Source: Anaerolineaceae bacterium
GTDB taxonomy: Bacteria > Chloroflexota > Anaerolineae > Anaerolineales > Anaerolineaceae
Length of the DNA stretch: 64,000 nucleotides
Direction: 5' to 3'
NCBI GenBank assembly: GCA_012839565.1
Contig: DUMZ01000012.1
Location: 1 to 64,000 of the forward strand
Shown in pieces: positions 7,825 through 16,402 of the stretch. The notes under the pieces are model-generated. The model worked only from the letters and a program-made list of their open reading frames with translations. It ran no database searches and was not told the origin of the DNA. The position numbers and the translations under genes were made by a program. Position 1 is the stretch's first letter. Every line of letters starts with the position of its first letter.

Positions 7825-8661
7825 ATGCGAGACCTATTTTCACTTAAAAACATTCGTAACCTTGTTATTGTAACCATCGTATTTGGCATCATCATCATGG
7901 CGATGTCGGGCTATTTAACGCCAGTTTTCAGCTTTATCTTCAACCCTGTCATCTCAACACAAAGCTGGCTTTCGGAACGTTATGTCGCATTTCGCGATTT
8001 TTTCACATCTCCCCGCGATATGGCAACCCTGCGCGCCCAAAATCAGGCACTGGAACAGGAAGTAGCCCAACTGCAAAGCGAGATTGTTGCCCTGCAGGAA
8101 AGTCTCAGCCAATCTGAAATTCTTTTCACCTTGCTTGATTTTGCCCGTTCCCATCCCGAACACGAATACATCGCCGCAACCGTCATCGGCCGCGAAATTA
8201 GTCCCTATCTTCAGTACGTCATCATTGACAAAGGTTCAAACCACGGCATACGCTATGGCATGCCGGTTGTTACCGAAGAAGGATTAGTAGGCCGCATCGA
8301 CGCCGTCATTGCCAACGCATCGCGCGTGAAGCTCATCACCGACGCCAGTATGACCGTCAATGTGCGCCTGAAAACCGCCAATGTTGACGCGCAAACCACA
8401 GGCTCAATCACGGGCGAAATATCGCTGGGCATGGTTCCACAAGACGCAGAGGTGCAGACTGGCGATGTCCTGCTTACCAGTGGGCTTGGAGGTACCTACC
8501 CACCAAACATTTTTGTGGGTCAGGTGCTCTCAATGCAATCCAAGCAAAACACGCTTTTTCAAACGGGTTCTGTGCAAGCGGTGGTTGATTTTCAGGGCCT
8601 GAGCGCTGTGTTGGTCATCTCCGACTTCAACGTCGTGGACATCAGCCCCTTGGTGCCTTAA
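7825..8661 (+). CDS. mreC: Rod-shape-determining protein MreC
   Basis: Bitopic elongasome scaffold that links MreB filaments to the periplasmic or extracytoplasmic wall enzymes. N-terminal membrane helix at about residues 11-32, coiled coil at about 60-95 (Gln/Glu-rich LEQEVAQLQSEIVALQ), then the beta-rich MreC domain containing GSNHGIRYGMPVV. I place the start at ATG 7825 (278 residues), since the upstream GTG at 7795 has no ribosome site and adds ten residues ahead of the natural MRDLFSLKN start. mreB ends 45 bases upstream and mreD follows after 9 bases. Confidence 0.92.
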   Translation: MRDLFSLKNIRNLVIVTIVFGIIIMAMSGYLTPVFSFIFNPVISTQSWLSERYVAFRDFFTSPRDMATLRAQNQALEQEVAQLQSEIVALQESLSQSEILFTLLDFARSHPEHEYIAATVIGREISPYLQYVIIDKGSNHGIRYGMPVVTEEGLVGRIDAVIANASRVKLITDASMTVNVRLKTANVDAQTTGSITGEISLGMVPQDAEVQTGDVLLTSGLGGTYPPNIFVGQVLSMQSKQNTLFQTGSVQAVVDFQGLSAVLVISDFNVVDISPLVP

Positions 8662-8670
8662 GGAACTCGC

Positions 8671-9174
8671 ATGATTGAGTACCTAATTAGCCCCGTCAGC
8701 TTCTTAATTGCCATCATGCTACAGTATGGCATTTTTAGCCGCTGGACCTTACTCTCGGGTTGCGTGGATATCGTTTTGTTGTTCATCATTGCCTTTTGTC
8801 TCCACTCCAACGCAAAACGTCTGTGGCTTATTATTTTGTTTTTCGGCGCGATTGTTGGCACCATATCCGCATTACCCTTTTATATACCCCTGGCCTTTTA
8901 CTTTGGAGTATTTCTCCTGACTCAACAATTGCGCAAACGCATTATGCAAACGCCATTACTCAGCATGTACTTATCGACTTTTATCAGCACCCTGGCATGG
9001 CATGGCATTAACATTGCCTGGCTTTTCGTCAAACGCATGCCGTTTGAGTTTTCCACCGCGTTTTTCGAAATCTTACTGCCATCAGTTCTATTGAATATGC
9101 TGTTTTCATTTCCTGTCCACGCCATCACCCAAGAGATTAGCCGCGTTATCACTCCGAAAGGAGCCGAAGCATGA
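8671..9174 (+). CDS. mreD: Rod-shape-determining membrane protein MreD
   Basis: Integral membrane partner of MreC. The 167-residue protein is hydrophobic throughout with five or six helices, as expected for MreD, which is poorly conserved in sequence. The call rests on size, topology and the invariant position between mreC and mrdA. Its stop codon overlaps the mrdA start by 4 bases. Confidence 0.85.
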   Translation: MIEYLISPVSFLIAIMLQYGIFSRWTLLSGCVDIVLLFIIAFCLHSNAKRLWLIILFFGAIVGTISALPFYIPLAFYFGVFLLTQQLRKRIMQTPLLSMYLSTFISTLAWHGINIAWLFVKRMPFEFSTAFFEILLPSVLLNMLFSFPVHAITQEISRVITPKGAEA

Positions 9175-11285
9175 TTAACAATAACAATAACAATAACCAA
9201 CAGTACGAAAAACCAACCATCGCCCTAAACCGCTTCCGTTGGGTTTTCCTGATTATCGCCCTGGTTTTTATGTTTTACGTCTTTACGCTTTTTGACTTAC
9301 AAATTATCCAGGGTGCCAGTTTTCGCGCCAAGGCAGAAGAAAACCGCGTTCGTGTAATCAGCATCCCCACCCAGCGGGGTATGATTTATGACCGCAATGG
9401 TATCCTTCTCGCCCGGAACGTGCCTGTATTCCATGTAACCATTACGCCGGCCAGTTTGCCAGCCTCAGAAGGAAAAACTTATGAGATTTTCCGTGAACTG
9501 AGCGTGCTGCTGGATATGCCCGTTAGCCGCGGAGAAGTCAATGATGAAACTTCCGCCCTGTTTACACCTTGTTATACCGACTTTGGCATCGAGCAAATCG
9601 TGGAAATTTCCAGCACACTTTGGCCTTATTCAGCCACGCGGGTTAAATGTAACGTTAGCAGAGAAGTTGCCATGCAAGTCACTGAAAGAAACAACGACTG
9701 GCCTGGCGTTGACATCGAAATCGATTCCGTTCGCGAATACCCTACCGGCGAGAACACCGCTGAACTCATCGGCTTTTTAGGTCCCATTCCTGAAGTAATG
9801 CTTGACTATTACACCGAGCAAGGCTTCGTTTCCGGACGTGACAAGGTCGGTTACATGGGCGTGGAAAACTCCTTGCAATCTATCCTGGGTGGCACTAACG
9901 GGAAACGCGTTGTTGAAGTCAATGTTGGTGGCGAAATTCTCCGCGATATTGAAGAACCCATCGAACCAGTTCCAGGCCAGGACGTTTACCTGACCATCGA
10001 TTACCGGCTGCAAAAAGCTGCCCGCGATGCCCTTGTTTCCGAACTGGATATCTGGAACCAACGTTACCTGGAATGGCGTGGCGAAATTCTGAGTACAACA
10101 GGTGTGGTCATCGCCATGAATGTGAAAACCGGTGAGATTTTAGCTATGGTATCCATCCCAAGTTACGAAAACAACCGCATGGCAAATTATATTCCTGGTG
10201 ATTATTATGAACAACTTAGTGTGGACGAAGCCAAGCCGCTGCTTAACAAAGCCATTTCCTCCGAATTGCCCCCTGGTTCTGTTTACAAAATGGCAACCGC
10301 CATCGGTGCCTTAAACGAAGGTGTCATCGGCCCCTACGATACAGTTTATGACCCTGGGGTTATCACACTGGAACAAAAGTTTATTGAAGGCGAACGCGTA
10401 ACCATGACCCAGGATTATGTCTGCTGGTATGAGATTGGCCACGGTGATGTTGATTTTGTGCATGGTATTAAATGGTCTTGTAATGTCTATTTTTACAAAA
10501 TTGGCGGTGGCTATGGCGACGAAGTTGCCGACAACGGACTGGGCATTTGGCGCATGAACGAATACGCCCATGCCATCGGTTATGGACAACTGACCGGTAT
10601 CGAATTGCCCGGCGAAGCTGATGGCCTTTTGCCCAATCCCACCTGGAAACGCTTAAACCAGGGCGAAAACTGGGCTACTGGTGACACTTATCTCGCAGCT
10701 GTCGGTCAGGGTTATGTGCTGGCAACACCTTTGCAAGTCTTGCATTCTATCGCGACACTTTCCAATAATGGCCAACACATGCAGGTCACCCTTGTTTCTA
10801 AAACAACCGACGCGGAAGGCAATATCATAAGCAGTTTTGAACCCAAAATGCTTTGGGACATCACCAAAGATGAACTCATCGAAAGCTACATTGGCAACAA
10901 CAAAACCGGCGAATTCAAAGCTGTTGAACCCTATGTCCTGGAATTTGCCAAACGTGGCATGGAAGAAGTGACCTACCCTGGCGGTACGGCATCAGACCTG
11001 TTTGAAGGCGATGACAAAAAGATTGCCGGCAAAACCGGTACCGCGGAATATTGTGACGACTGGGCAAACCGCGAAGGCCTTTGCGTGCCGGGCAACTGGC
11101 CCGCCCACGCCTGGTTTGTTGGCTACGCGCCTTATGATGACCCGGAAATCGCCGTGGTCGCTTTTATCTACAACGGCAGCGAAGGCTCCGCCGTGAGCGC
11201 GCCCATTGTGCGTCGCGTTATTGACTTTTACTTCGAACAAAAAGCTATTGATGAAGCCCTGGCCCTGCCCGGAGGTGGTCATTGA
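9171..11285 (+). CDS. mrdA: Penicillin-binding protein 2 (elongation-specific transpeptidase)
   Basis: Monofunctional class B PBP that crosslinks new peptidoglycan during elongation, partner of the glycosyltransferase RodA. Seen: an Asn-rich cytoplasmic tail, one membrane helix (about residues 21-45), the PBP dimerisation domain with RGMIYDRNG at about 64-72, and the transpeptidase domain with the serine motif PGSVYK (SxxK), WSCN (SxN equivalent) and AGKTGTAEY (KTG). Length 704 is somewhat above the usual 600-650. ATG overlaps the end of mreD (ATGA), and a TTG start for the next gene overlaps its own stop, so translation is coupled along the operon. Confidence 0.95.
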   Translation: MINNNNNNNQQYEKPTIALNRFRWVFLIIALVFMFYVFTLFDLQIIQGASFRAKAEENRVRVISIPTQRGMIYDRNGILLARNVPVFHVTITPASLPASEGKTYEIFRELSVLLDMPVSRGEVNDETSALFTPCYTDFGIEQIVEISSTLWPYSATRVKCNVSREVAMQVTERNNDWPGVDIEIDSVREYPTGENTAELIGFLGPIPEVMLDYYTEQGFVSGRDKVGYMGVENSLQSILGGTNGKRVVEVNVGGEILRDIEEPIEPVPGQDVYLTIDYRLQKAARDALVSELDIWNQRYLEWRGEILSTTGVVIAMNVKTGEILAMVSIPSYENNRMANYIPGDYYEQLSVDEAKPLLNKAISSELPPGSVYKMATAIGALNEGVIGPYDTVYDPGVITLEQKFIEGERVTMTQDYVCWYEIGHGDVDFVHGIKWSCNVYFYKIGGGYGDEVADNGLGIWRMNEYAHAIGYGQLTGIELPGEADGLLPNPTWKRLNQGENWATGDTYLAAVGQGYVLATPLQVLHSIATLSNNGQHMQVTLVSKTTDAEGNIISSFEPKMLWDITKDELIESYIGNNKTGEFKAVEPYVLEFAKRGMEEVTYPGGTASDLFEGDDKKIAGKTGTAEYCDDWANREGLCVPGNWPAHAWFVGYAPYDDPEIAVVAFIYNGSEGSAVSAPIVRRVIDFYFEQKAIDEALALPGGGH

Positions 11286-11986
11286 GTCAAAAACCCGAGT
11301 TGACGATTAAAGGCTATCGTGGCGGGGTTCTAATTACCCTGCCTGCGGTTTCCTGTTTCGCCCAACGGGATTTACTCATTCGGCGTATTCAAAGCCAGGA
11401 ACGTTTCTTCAAGGGCGGTCGCATCGCCCTGGACGTTGGCGAAACGGCGTGGAACGAGGAGCAAATTTCCAGACTTTTACGCGATCTTTCTGACGAAGGC
11501 GTTTGCTTATGGGCTATCCTGAGCACGTCCCAGGTGACCCTGGATTCAGCTGCCAATTATGACATTCCCACGTCAATCAAACGCGATGGCGAGCCAAAAG
11601 GCCAAACCGAAACCAGCCCCGCCCAACCCGACTTGCCCAAGACCACCTGGTTAGAGAAAGATATCTCAGCTGATTTACCCGAACAAGAACGCCATTTTGA
11701 AGGCAAATTCTGTCTCATCGGTGACGTAAAACCAGGCGCAAGTCTGAGTGCTGATGAATCCATTCTCATTTGGGGTAAAGCGTCTGGACAAATAACTGCA
11801 GGTGAAAAACCCTGCGCCAACAACTGCATTTTCGTCCTGTTTTATGACGGCGCGCAGTTCCGCCTGAACGGTAAAGAAGTAGCCCTGCCCAAAAAATTAA
11901 AAACTGGTGTCACGCTCAAAATTTGGCAAGAAGACCAAACCATCATGGTTGAGGTTCTTAAAGAGAAACGGTTTGGTATCTTATGA
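11282..11986 (+). CDS. MinC-like septum-site inhibitor homologue
   Basis: Resembles MinC, the FtsZ-antagonising component of the Min system. The C-terminal third has the MinC beta-helix pattern: GDVKPGASLSADESILIWG at about residues 152-170, followed by GQITAGEKPCANN. The N-terminal half (about 1-100) has the alternating strand-helix order of the MinC N-domain but is weakly conserved; a Pro/Thr/Glu-rich linker joins them. 234 residues fits the family. It lies inside the mre operon with a 4-base overlap to both neighbours (TTG start at 11282; stop overlapping the rodA ATG). No minD or minE is present in the window, so whether it works with MinD or has been recruited to the elongasome is open. 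Confidence 0.7.
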   Translation: MSQKPELTIKGYRGGVLITLPAVSCFAQRDLLIRRIQSQERFFKGGRIALDVGETAWNEEQISRLLRDLSDEGVCLWAILSTSQVTLDSAANYDIPTSIKRDGEPKGQTETSPAQPDLPKTTWLEKDISADLPEQERHFEGKFCLIGDVKPGASLSADESILIWGKASGQITAGEKPCANNCIFVLFYDGAQFRLNGKEVALPKKLKTGVTLKIWQEDQTIMVEVLKEKRFGIL

Positions 11987-13107
11987 ACACCCGAGACATC
12001 TGGCGACGCTTTGATATCCCCCTGTTCGCGGCAGTACTCTTGCTGTGTATTTTCGGCATCGCGCTCATCAGTTCAGCAATCGCGGGCAACCCCACACTTG
12101 AAGGACACCCCAAACGCCAGGCTATATTCATGCTCATCGGTTTGGTCGCGCTTTTCGCCTCCGCAGCTTTCGACTATCGCATTTGGCAAACCATCAGCAA
12201 ACCCTTCTATATCTTTGTGCTCGTTCTTTTACTCGTTGTATTCATCATGGGCGCGGCCCGTTTTGGCGCAGCGCGCTGGCTCGAAACGGGTCTGGTTACC
12301 CTGCAACCAGCAGAACTGGCAAAAATCGCGATCATTTTGAGCCTGTCCAGTTTCTTTGCGGCGAACATCTCTAATATCAACAACTGGGCTACTATCGGCA
12401 AAAGCATTATGCTCACGGGTGGTATCGTGCTTTGGATTATGCTCCAACCCAACTTGAGTACCAGCATCGTTATTCTTGTCATATGGGCGACTATGCTCTG
12501 GATTTGCGGGCTGGAAACCAAATACATCCTTTACGCGGTCTTGTTTTTTGCGGTTTTCATTGGTTTAAGCTTCGCCTTTGACTTTCCCTACCTGGCAGAC
12601 TACCAAAAATCACGCATCACAAACTTTTTAAGCCCCGATGAAAACGCCCGCTATGGAGACACCTACAACGTAGACCAGGCTAAAATCAGCATCGGTAGCG
12701 GCGGCTGGTTTGGCAATGGCTTCGGACAAGGTTCCCAGGTACAACTCCGTTTCCTAAAAATCCGCCACAACGACTTTATCTTCTCCGTGCTTGCCCACGA
12801 ATTTGGCTTTGTCGGTACAGTGATTGTGCTGGCGCTCCTGGTTTTCATCATCGTTCGCTGTTTTATGATTGCCAAAGAAGCCCCTGATGCCTACGGCTCG
12901 CTTATCGCCTACGGTTTTGGTATTTTGATGGCTTTCCAGACCATGGTCAATGTTGGCGTCAATCTCAACGTGCTACCTGTCACAGGTCTCACCCTGCCCT
13001 TTATCAGCTATGGGGGCAGTTCGCTGGTTTCAATGCTTTTAGGCATCGGCATTGTGCAAAGCATTCGCATGCGCAGTTCACCAAAAGAAAAAGGCATTGC
13101 TAATTAA
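11983..13107 (+). CDS. rodA: Peptidoglycan polymerase RodA (SEDS family)
   Basis: SEDS-family lipid II glycosyltransferase that polymerises glycan strands for side-wall growth with PBP2. Ten membrane helices are apparent over 374 residues. Conserved pieces: GAARFGAARWLETG near residue 85-97, the long external loop with SGGWFGNGFGQGSQ, the signature HNDFIFSVLAHEFGF holding the catalytic Asp, and the C-terminal LPVTGLTLPFISYGGSSL. The HNDFIF form has Asn where HTDFIF is more usual. Last gene of the operon; ATG overlaps the MinC-like stop. No strong terminator follows. Confidence 0.96.
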   Translation: MNTRDIWRRFDIPLFAAVLLLCIFGIALISSAIAGNPTLEGHPKRQAIFMLIGLVALFASAAFDYRIWQTISKPFYIFVLVLLLVVFIMGAARFGAARWLETGLVTLQPAELAKIAIILSLSSFFAANISNINNWATIGKSIMLTGGIVLWIMLQPNLSTSIVILVIWATMLWICGLETKYILYAVLFFAVFIGLSFAFDFPYLADYQKSRITNFLSPDENARYGDTYNVDQAKISIGSGGWFGNGFGQGSQVQLRFLKIRHNDFIFSVLAHEFGFVGTVIVLALLVFIIVRCFMIAKEAPDAYGSLIAYGFGILMAFQTMVNVGVNLNVLPVTGLTLPFISYGGSSLVSMLLGIGIVQSIRMRSSPKEKGIAN

Positions 13108-13114
13108 GTGTTTT

Positions 13115-13143
13115 TTGCGTTATCGCTCTCCACAGTGTAGAAT
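13115..13143 (+). promoter_or_regulatory. Sigma-70-type promoter
   Basis: TTGCGT at 13115-13120, 17-base spacer, TAGAAT at 13138-13143, lying 36 bases ahead of the zinc-ribbon gene. It gives that gene a transcript separate from the mre operon. Confidence 0.55.
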
Positions 13144-13178
13144 ATTATTAAGACACTTTTACAGCTGATTGGAGGCAT

Positions 13179-13880
13179 ATGAGCGAATCTTTTAACCTAT
13201 TCCGATTGCAACAACTTGACCTAAACCGTATGAAGATTCGACGACGCCAACGGGAAATTGAGAAAATTCTCAACGCCGACGAATCCGTCCAAAAAGCTCA
13301 GCAAATGCTGGATGTAACCCATCAGGAGCTGGAAAAAGCCACCCACGCTTACAATGAAATCCACGACCAGGTTGAAGAACGCAACCTAAAACTCAAATAT
13401 TCCCAGGCAAAACTGTTTGGCGGGCAAATCACCAACCCCAAAGAACTGCGGGATCTGGAAGCAGAAAGCGCGGCACTCAAAAGCTATCTCTCTGAACTGG
13501 CCGAGCAACAATTCTACGCGCTTGAAGCCCTTGAAAAATGCCAGAATAAACTTGCGAAAGCAGAAGAAAACCTGGCACAAGTCAAAAGCGCGTCAGCCAC
13601 AAAACATTCAAAACTGATGGGCGAAAGCCGCCAGCTAGAAGAAAAACTGCCCGCTATCAACGAACAGCGCGAGAGTTTACGCGCTCAAATATCACCGGCC
13701 AATTATCAAGCCTATGTAAAACTTTTGAAGAGCAAAGGCGGACGTGCTGTGGCGGAAGTGATTGACTCAAGTTGTAATGCCTGTGGCGTCAATGTGCCCC
13801 CTGGCGATATCCAGCGCGCCAAATCTCCCTCAGAAATCGCCTACTGCAGAACCTGTGGCAGAATGCTTTACGCCAAATAA
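13179..13880 (+). CDS. Coiled-coil protein with C-terminal C4 zinc ribbon
   Basis: Member of the widespread family of about 240-residue proteins with a long antiparallel coiled coil (here about residues 10-175) and a C-terminal zinc ribbon. The four zinc ligands are Cys199, Cys202, Cys223 and Cys226 (CNACG and CRTCG). The conserved phrase GGRAVAEV precedes the ribbon. Relatives are thought to bind nucleic acid or protein partners; no enzymatic role is established, and I assign none. RBS GGAGG lies just before the ATG. The gene ends exactly one base before the convergent yggT stop. Confidence 0.85.
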   Translation: MSESFNLFRLQQLDLNRMKIRRRQREIEKILNADESVQKAQQMLDVTHQELEKATHAYNEIHDQVEERNLKLKYSQAKLFGGQITNPKELRDLEAESAALKSYLSELAEQQFYALEALEKCQNKLAKAEENLAQVKSASATKHSKLMGESRQLEEKLPAINEQRESLRAQISPANYQAYVKLLKSKGGRAVAEVIDSSCNACGVNVPPGDIQRAKSPSEIAYCRTCGRMLYAK

Positions 13881-14141
13881 CTACTTTACAAACCGCCCCA
13901 AAACGGCGACGACAACAATCTCAACAAGCAGGATCAAAACCAGCAAAATGAGTGGAGCGAAGTCAAATCCCTTATAGGGCTTCACTCTTTTTCGGATAGG
14001 GGCTAAGATCGGGTCCAGCAAGCGCGCCAAAACCCCACGGCGTTCTGAGTTTGGAAAAATCATCTGGATGATAACGTACAAAACAACCAAAACCGCCAAT
14101 AACTGACCCAGGATATTAATCGCTGTAATAACGCCTTTCAT
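13881..14141 (-). CDS. YggT-family membrane protein
   Basis: 86-residue protein with two membrane helices (about 8-28 and 62-82) flanking the YggT-type loop containing DPILAPIRKRV. The family is linked by context to cell division and osmotic or potassium homeostasis, without a settled biochemical role. It is the last gene of the minus-strand run pgeF-yggS-yggT, 8 bases after yggS, an arrangement common in bacteria next to division genes. Confidence 0.88.
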   Translation of the reverse strand: MKGVITAINILGQLLAVLVVLYVIIQMIFPNSERRGVLARLLDPILAPIRKRVKPYKGFDFAPLILLVLILLVEIVVVAVLGRFVK

Positions 14142-14149
14142 CTCGCTCC

Positions 14150-14881
14150 TTAATACTGTCTTTCACCGAGTAAAATACTGCCCAAGCGCACGATGGTCGC
14201 CCCTTCTTCCACCGCGATTTCAAAATCATAACTGGTACCCATGCTAAGTTCCGTGAGATTAAGCGACGGGTCTTGCTCATTCAAATAATCACGTAACTCG
14301 CGCAACTGCCGGAAGTAAGGCCGGTTATGTTCGGGGTCATCAAACAAAGGCGGCATTGTCATCAGCCCAGTCAATCGCAAATTCGGATATGCTTTCAGTT
14401 CCTGAGCAATCGCTAAAATATCCTGCCAGGTCTCACGTTTGGTTGCCACAATGCCTTGTTTGGAATCTTCGCCACTCAAATTCACCTGCATCAGCACGTC
14501 AAGTGGCCCATTACCAGGCTCACGATGGCGGTCCAAAAGACGCGCCAGCTTTAGCGTACCCAGCGAATGTATCCGCGAAAAAGCGTTCGCCACCAGCTTA
14601 GCCTTGCGGCTTTGCACATGCCCAACCATCTCCCATCGCGCTTCACTCAAATCATTCAGCGTCTCAATTTTTGGCAAGGCTTCTTCAACATAGCTTTCGC
14701 CAAACGCGCGAATGCCGGCGGAATAAACCGCGCGAATCTTTTCAACACTTTGCAACTTGCTCACCGCCAGAACCAAAACATCCTGCGGTTTGCGTCCGCT
14801 ACGCCGCGCCGCGTCTGCAACACGTGCCATCACTTGGGTATAACGACTTTGCATAGCTTCAACAATATCGAGTTCAGACAT
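14150..14881 (-). CDS. yggS: Pyridoxal-phosphate homeostasis protein (YggS/PLPBP family)
   Basis: Single-domain PLP-binding TIM barrel related to the N-domain of alanine racemase, involved in vitamin B6 and amino-acid homeostasis. Seen: the PLP lysine in VLVLAVSKLQSVEKI near residue 42, HSLGTLKLARLL, VDVL-type strand LDVLMQVNLSGEDSKQG, the signature LRLTGLMTMPP, and the C-terminal phosphate-binding SMGTSYDFEIAVEEGATIVRLG region. Length 243 is typical. It starts 2 bases after the pgeF stop. Confidence 0.94.
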   Translation of the reverse strand: MSELDIVEAMQSRYTQVMARVADAARRSGRKPQDVLVLAVSKLQSVEKIRAVYSAGIRAFGESYVEEALPKIETLNDLSEARWEMVGHVQSRKAKLVANAFSRIHSLGTLKLARLLDRHREPGNGPLDVLMQVNLSGEDSKQGIVATKRETWQDILAIAQELKAYPNLRLTGLMTMPPLFDDPEHNRPYFRQLRELRDYLNEQDPSLNLTELSMGTSYDFEIAVEEGATIVRLGSILLGERQY

Positions 14882-14883
14882 GA

Positions 14884-15675
14884 TTATGCCTCATCCTTCA
14901 ATGCCAGCAAAACCGCAAAGCGACCGGTCAGACCCTTTTCCTTGCGGTAGGAATACCATTCATGCAGATTTTCTGCGGTGCAAATGCCCGATTGCTCAAT
15001 CTGCGTCACACCGGCTTTTCGCAAAACGTATTCGTTGGCACCCAGCATATCCAAATACAAACTCTGGTCTTTTTGCTTAAAGAATTGCTGATAGTTCTCT
15101 TTCCAGTACTTTTCAAAGCGCCTGACCACGTCTTCGCCAACTTCGTAACAATCGCCACAAATTGCTGGCCCGATGCCAACCACAAGGTCTTGTGGTTTCG
15201 AGCCATAGCGTTCGGCAAGCGCTTCCACAGCGACCCGGCCAATCTGCAAAGCGGTACCCAGCCAGCCCGCGTGAACAATGCCAATCACTTTCTGAACCGG
15301 GTCATGAAAAAGCAAAGGAACACAATCCGCAAAGCGCATCATCAAGGTGACGCCAGCTTTATCCGTAAAAATGGCATCGCCAGGCATATGTTTTTGCTCA
15401 GGCGGACGTGGTGCTTCCGCGAAATGGATTTGAGTGCCATGCACCTGCCACACGTCAAAACGCGTTGCCAAGGGTCGCCCAAAAGCGCCAAAGAGAATCT
15501 CATGGTTTTGCGCAATCGCGGTTTTATCGTCCCCCACCGTGCCAGCGGTATTCAGGCTCTTCCAAATCCCCTCGGATACACCACCAAAACGCGTATAAAT
15601 GCCATGGCCCACAGCATTCGCGTCAAAACTTTCAAACTGATAAGCGCGCGTGCCGTTGACATCAATCGTTTTCAT
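14884..15675 (-). CDS. pgeF: Purine nucleoside phosphorylase / polyphenol oxidase family (YfiH/PgeF)
   Basis: Member of the YfiH family (laccase-domain or DUF152). Members have been described as zinc-dependent purine nucleosidases or phosphorylases and, in Enterobacteria, as editors of peptidoglycan precursors. The ligand residues are visible: RFADCVPLLFHD (Cys), IGIVHAGWLGTALQIG (His), and VGIGPAICGDCYEVGEDVV (Cys pair). Length 263 is usual. The start overlaps the end of the DUF2085 gene by 14 bases, and yggS follows in the classic pgeF-yggS pair. Confidence 0.93.
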   Translation of the reverse strand: MKTIDVNGTRAYQFESFDANAVGHGIYTRFGGVSEGIWKSLNTAGTVGDDKTAIAQNHEILFGAFGRPLATRFDVWQVHGTQIHFAEAPRPPEQKHMPGDAIFTDKAGVTLMMRFADCVPLLFHDPVQKVIGIVHAGWLGTALQIGRVAVEALAERYGSKPQDLVVGIGPAICGDCYEVGEDVVRRFEKYWKENYQQFFKQKDQSLYLDMLGANEYVLRKAGVTQIEQSGICTAENLHEWYSYRKEKGLTGRFAVLLALKDEA

Positions 15676-16402
15676 CGCTTTGCTCTGCCTCCTCTGCTAA
15701 ATTTGAACGATCCGGAATGATTTCGGTGGCATATAATGCGGGATCTTCTTCCCCGCGGAATGACAAGATAATAAACCACGCGCTAAAAATGCCAAATAAA
15801 GCACCCGTCAGCACCCGCAGAAAAGGGGTACTCTCGCGGGCTGGGAGCCACGCCAAAAAGGCGATATCCAACTGGCTCAAGACCTGCCAAAAGCCATCCA
15901 AACCGATGGGCACGACAGCCAGCAAAAACCAAAGCCACCAGGGAAGCGGTTTGATTCTCTTTTCAAAAATCGCATAAACGATGATGAACAAAAGAATCGA
16001 CCCAAAAATCGCTAAATCTCGCTGACAAAGCGCGGTTTTATAACCCAGATGTTCATTACCGATGAAATTTTTGGCGCTTTCAATGTCTTCCGCGCTGAGA
16101 CCCGTCACCGCTTCATAGCTTTTCAAGCCCTTCACACCCGCCAGGTCGCGAGGATAAACCGCCTGTTCACCATATAGAAAGAAAGACCGATATGCCAGCT
16201 GATGACACGCCGGCTGATAAGCTTTATAAATGCGCCTGGCTTGCGTTGTGTGTCCTGCCTTCATCAAGACCGGCGCGAGAACAGCACCCCCCAGATAAAC
16301 AACCAAAAGAATTGCGACAAGCACCAGCAACCACCTTTGAAGGCGGTCGCGGTCTTTTTTGCTTTTTCGTTTTGTCAGGCGTTTTCTTGCAAATTTGGCC
16401 AT
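15662..16402 (-). CDS. DUF2085 membrane protein
   Basis: Four- or five-helix membrane protein with the DUF2085 hallmarks: YKAYQPACHQLAYRSFFLYG (residues about 62-81), then a conserved Cys/Arg segment TALCQRDLAIF near 125-135. The conserved CHQ, RSF and CQR residues suggest a metal or cofactor site at the membrane face. Function is unknown in general. The cytoplasmic N-terminus is Lys/Arg-rich and the C-terminus acidic. It starts one base after the L,D-transpeptidase stop and overlaps pgeF, so all belong to one transcript. Confidence 0.85.
   Translation of the reverse strand: MAKFARKRLTKRKSKKDRDRLQRWLLVLVAILLVVYLGGAVLAPVLMKAGHTTQARRIYKAYQPACHQLAYRSFFLYGEQAVYPRDLAGVKGLKSYEAVTGLSAEDIESAKNFIGNEHLGYKTALCQRDLAIFGSILLFIIVYAIFEKRIKPLPWWLWFLLAVVPIGLDGFWQVLSQLDIAFLAWLPARESTPFLRVLTGALFGIFSAWFIILSFRGEEDPALYATEIIPDRSNLAEEAEQSDEND

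Noticed and set aside
14962..15720. 252-codon plus-strand ORF
   Set aside because: Antisense shadow of pgeF, which has clear family motifs.
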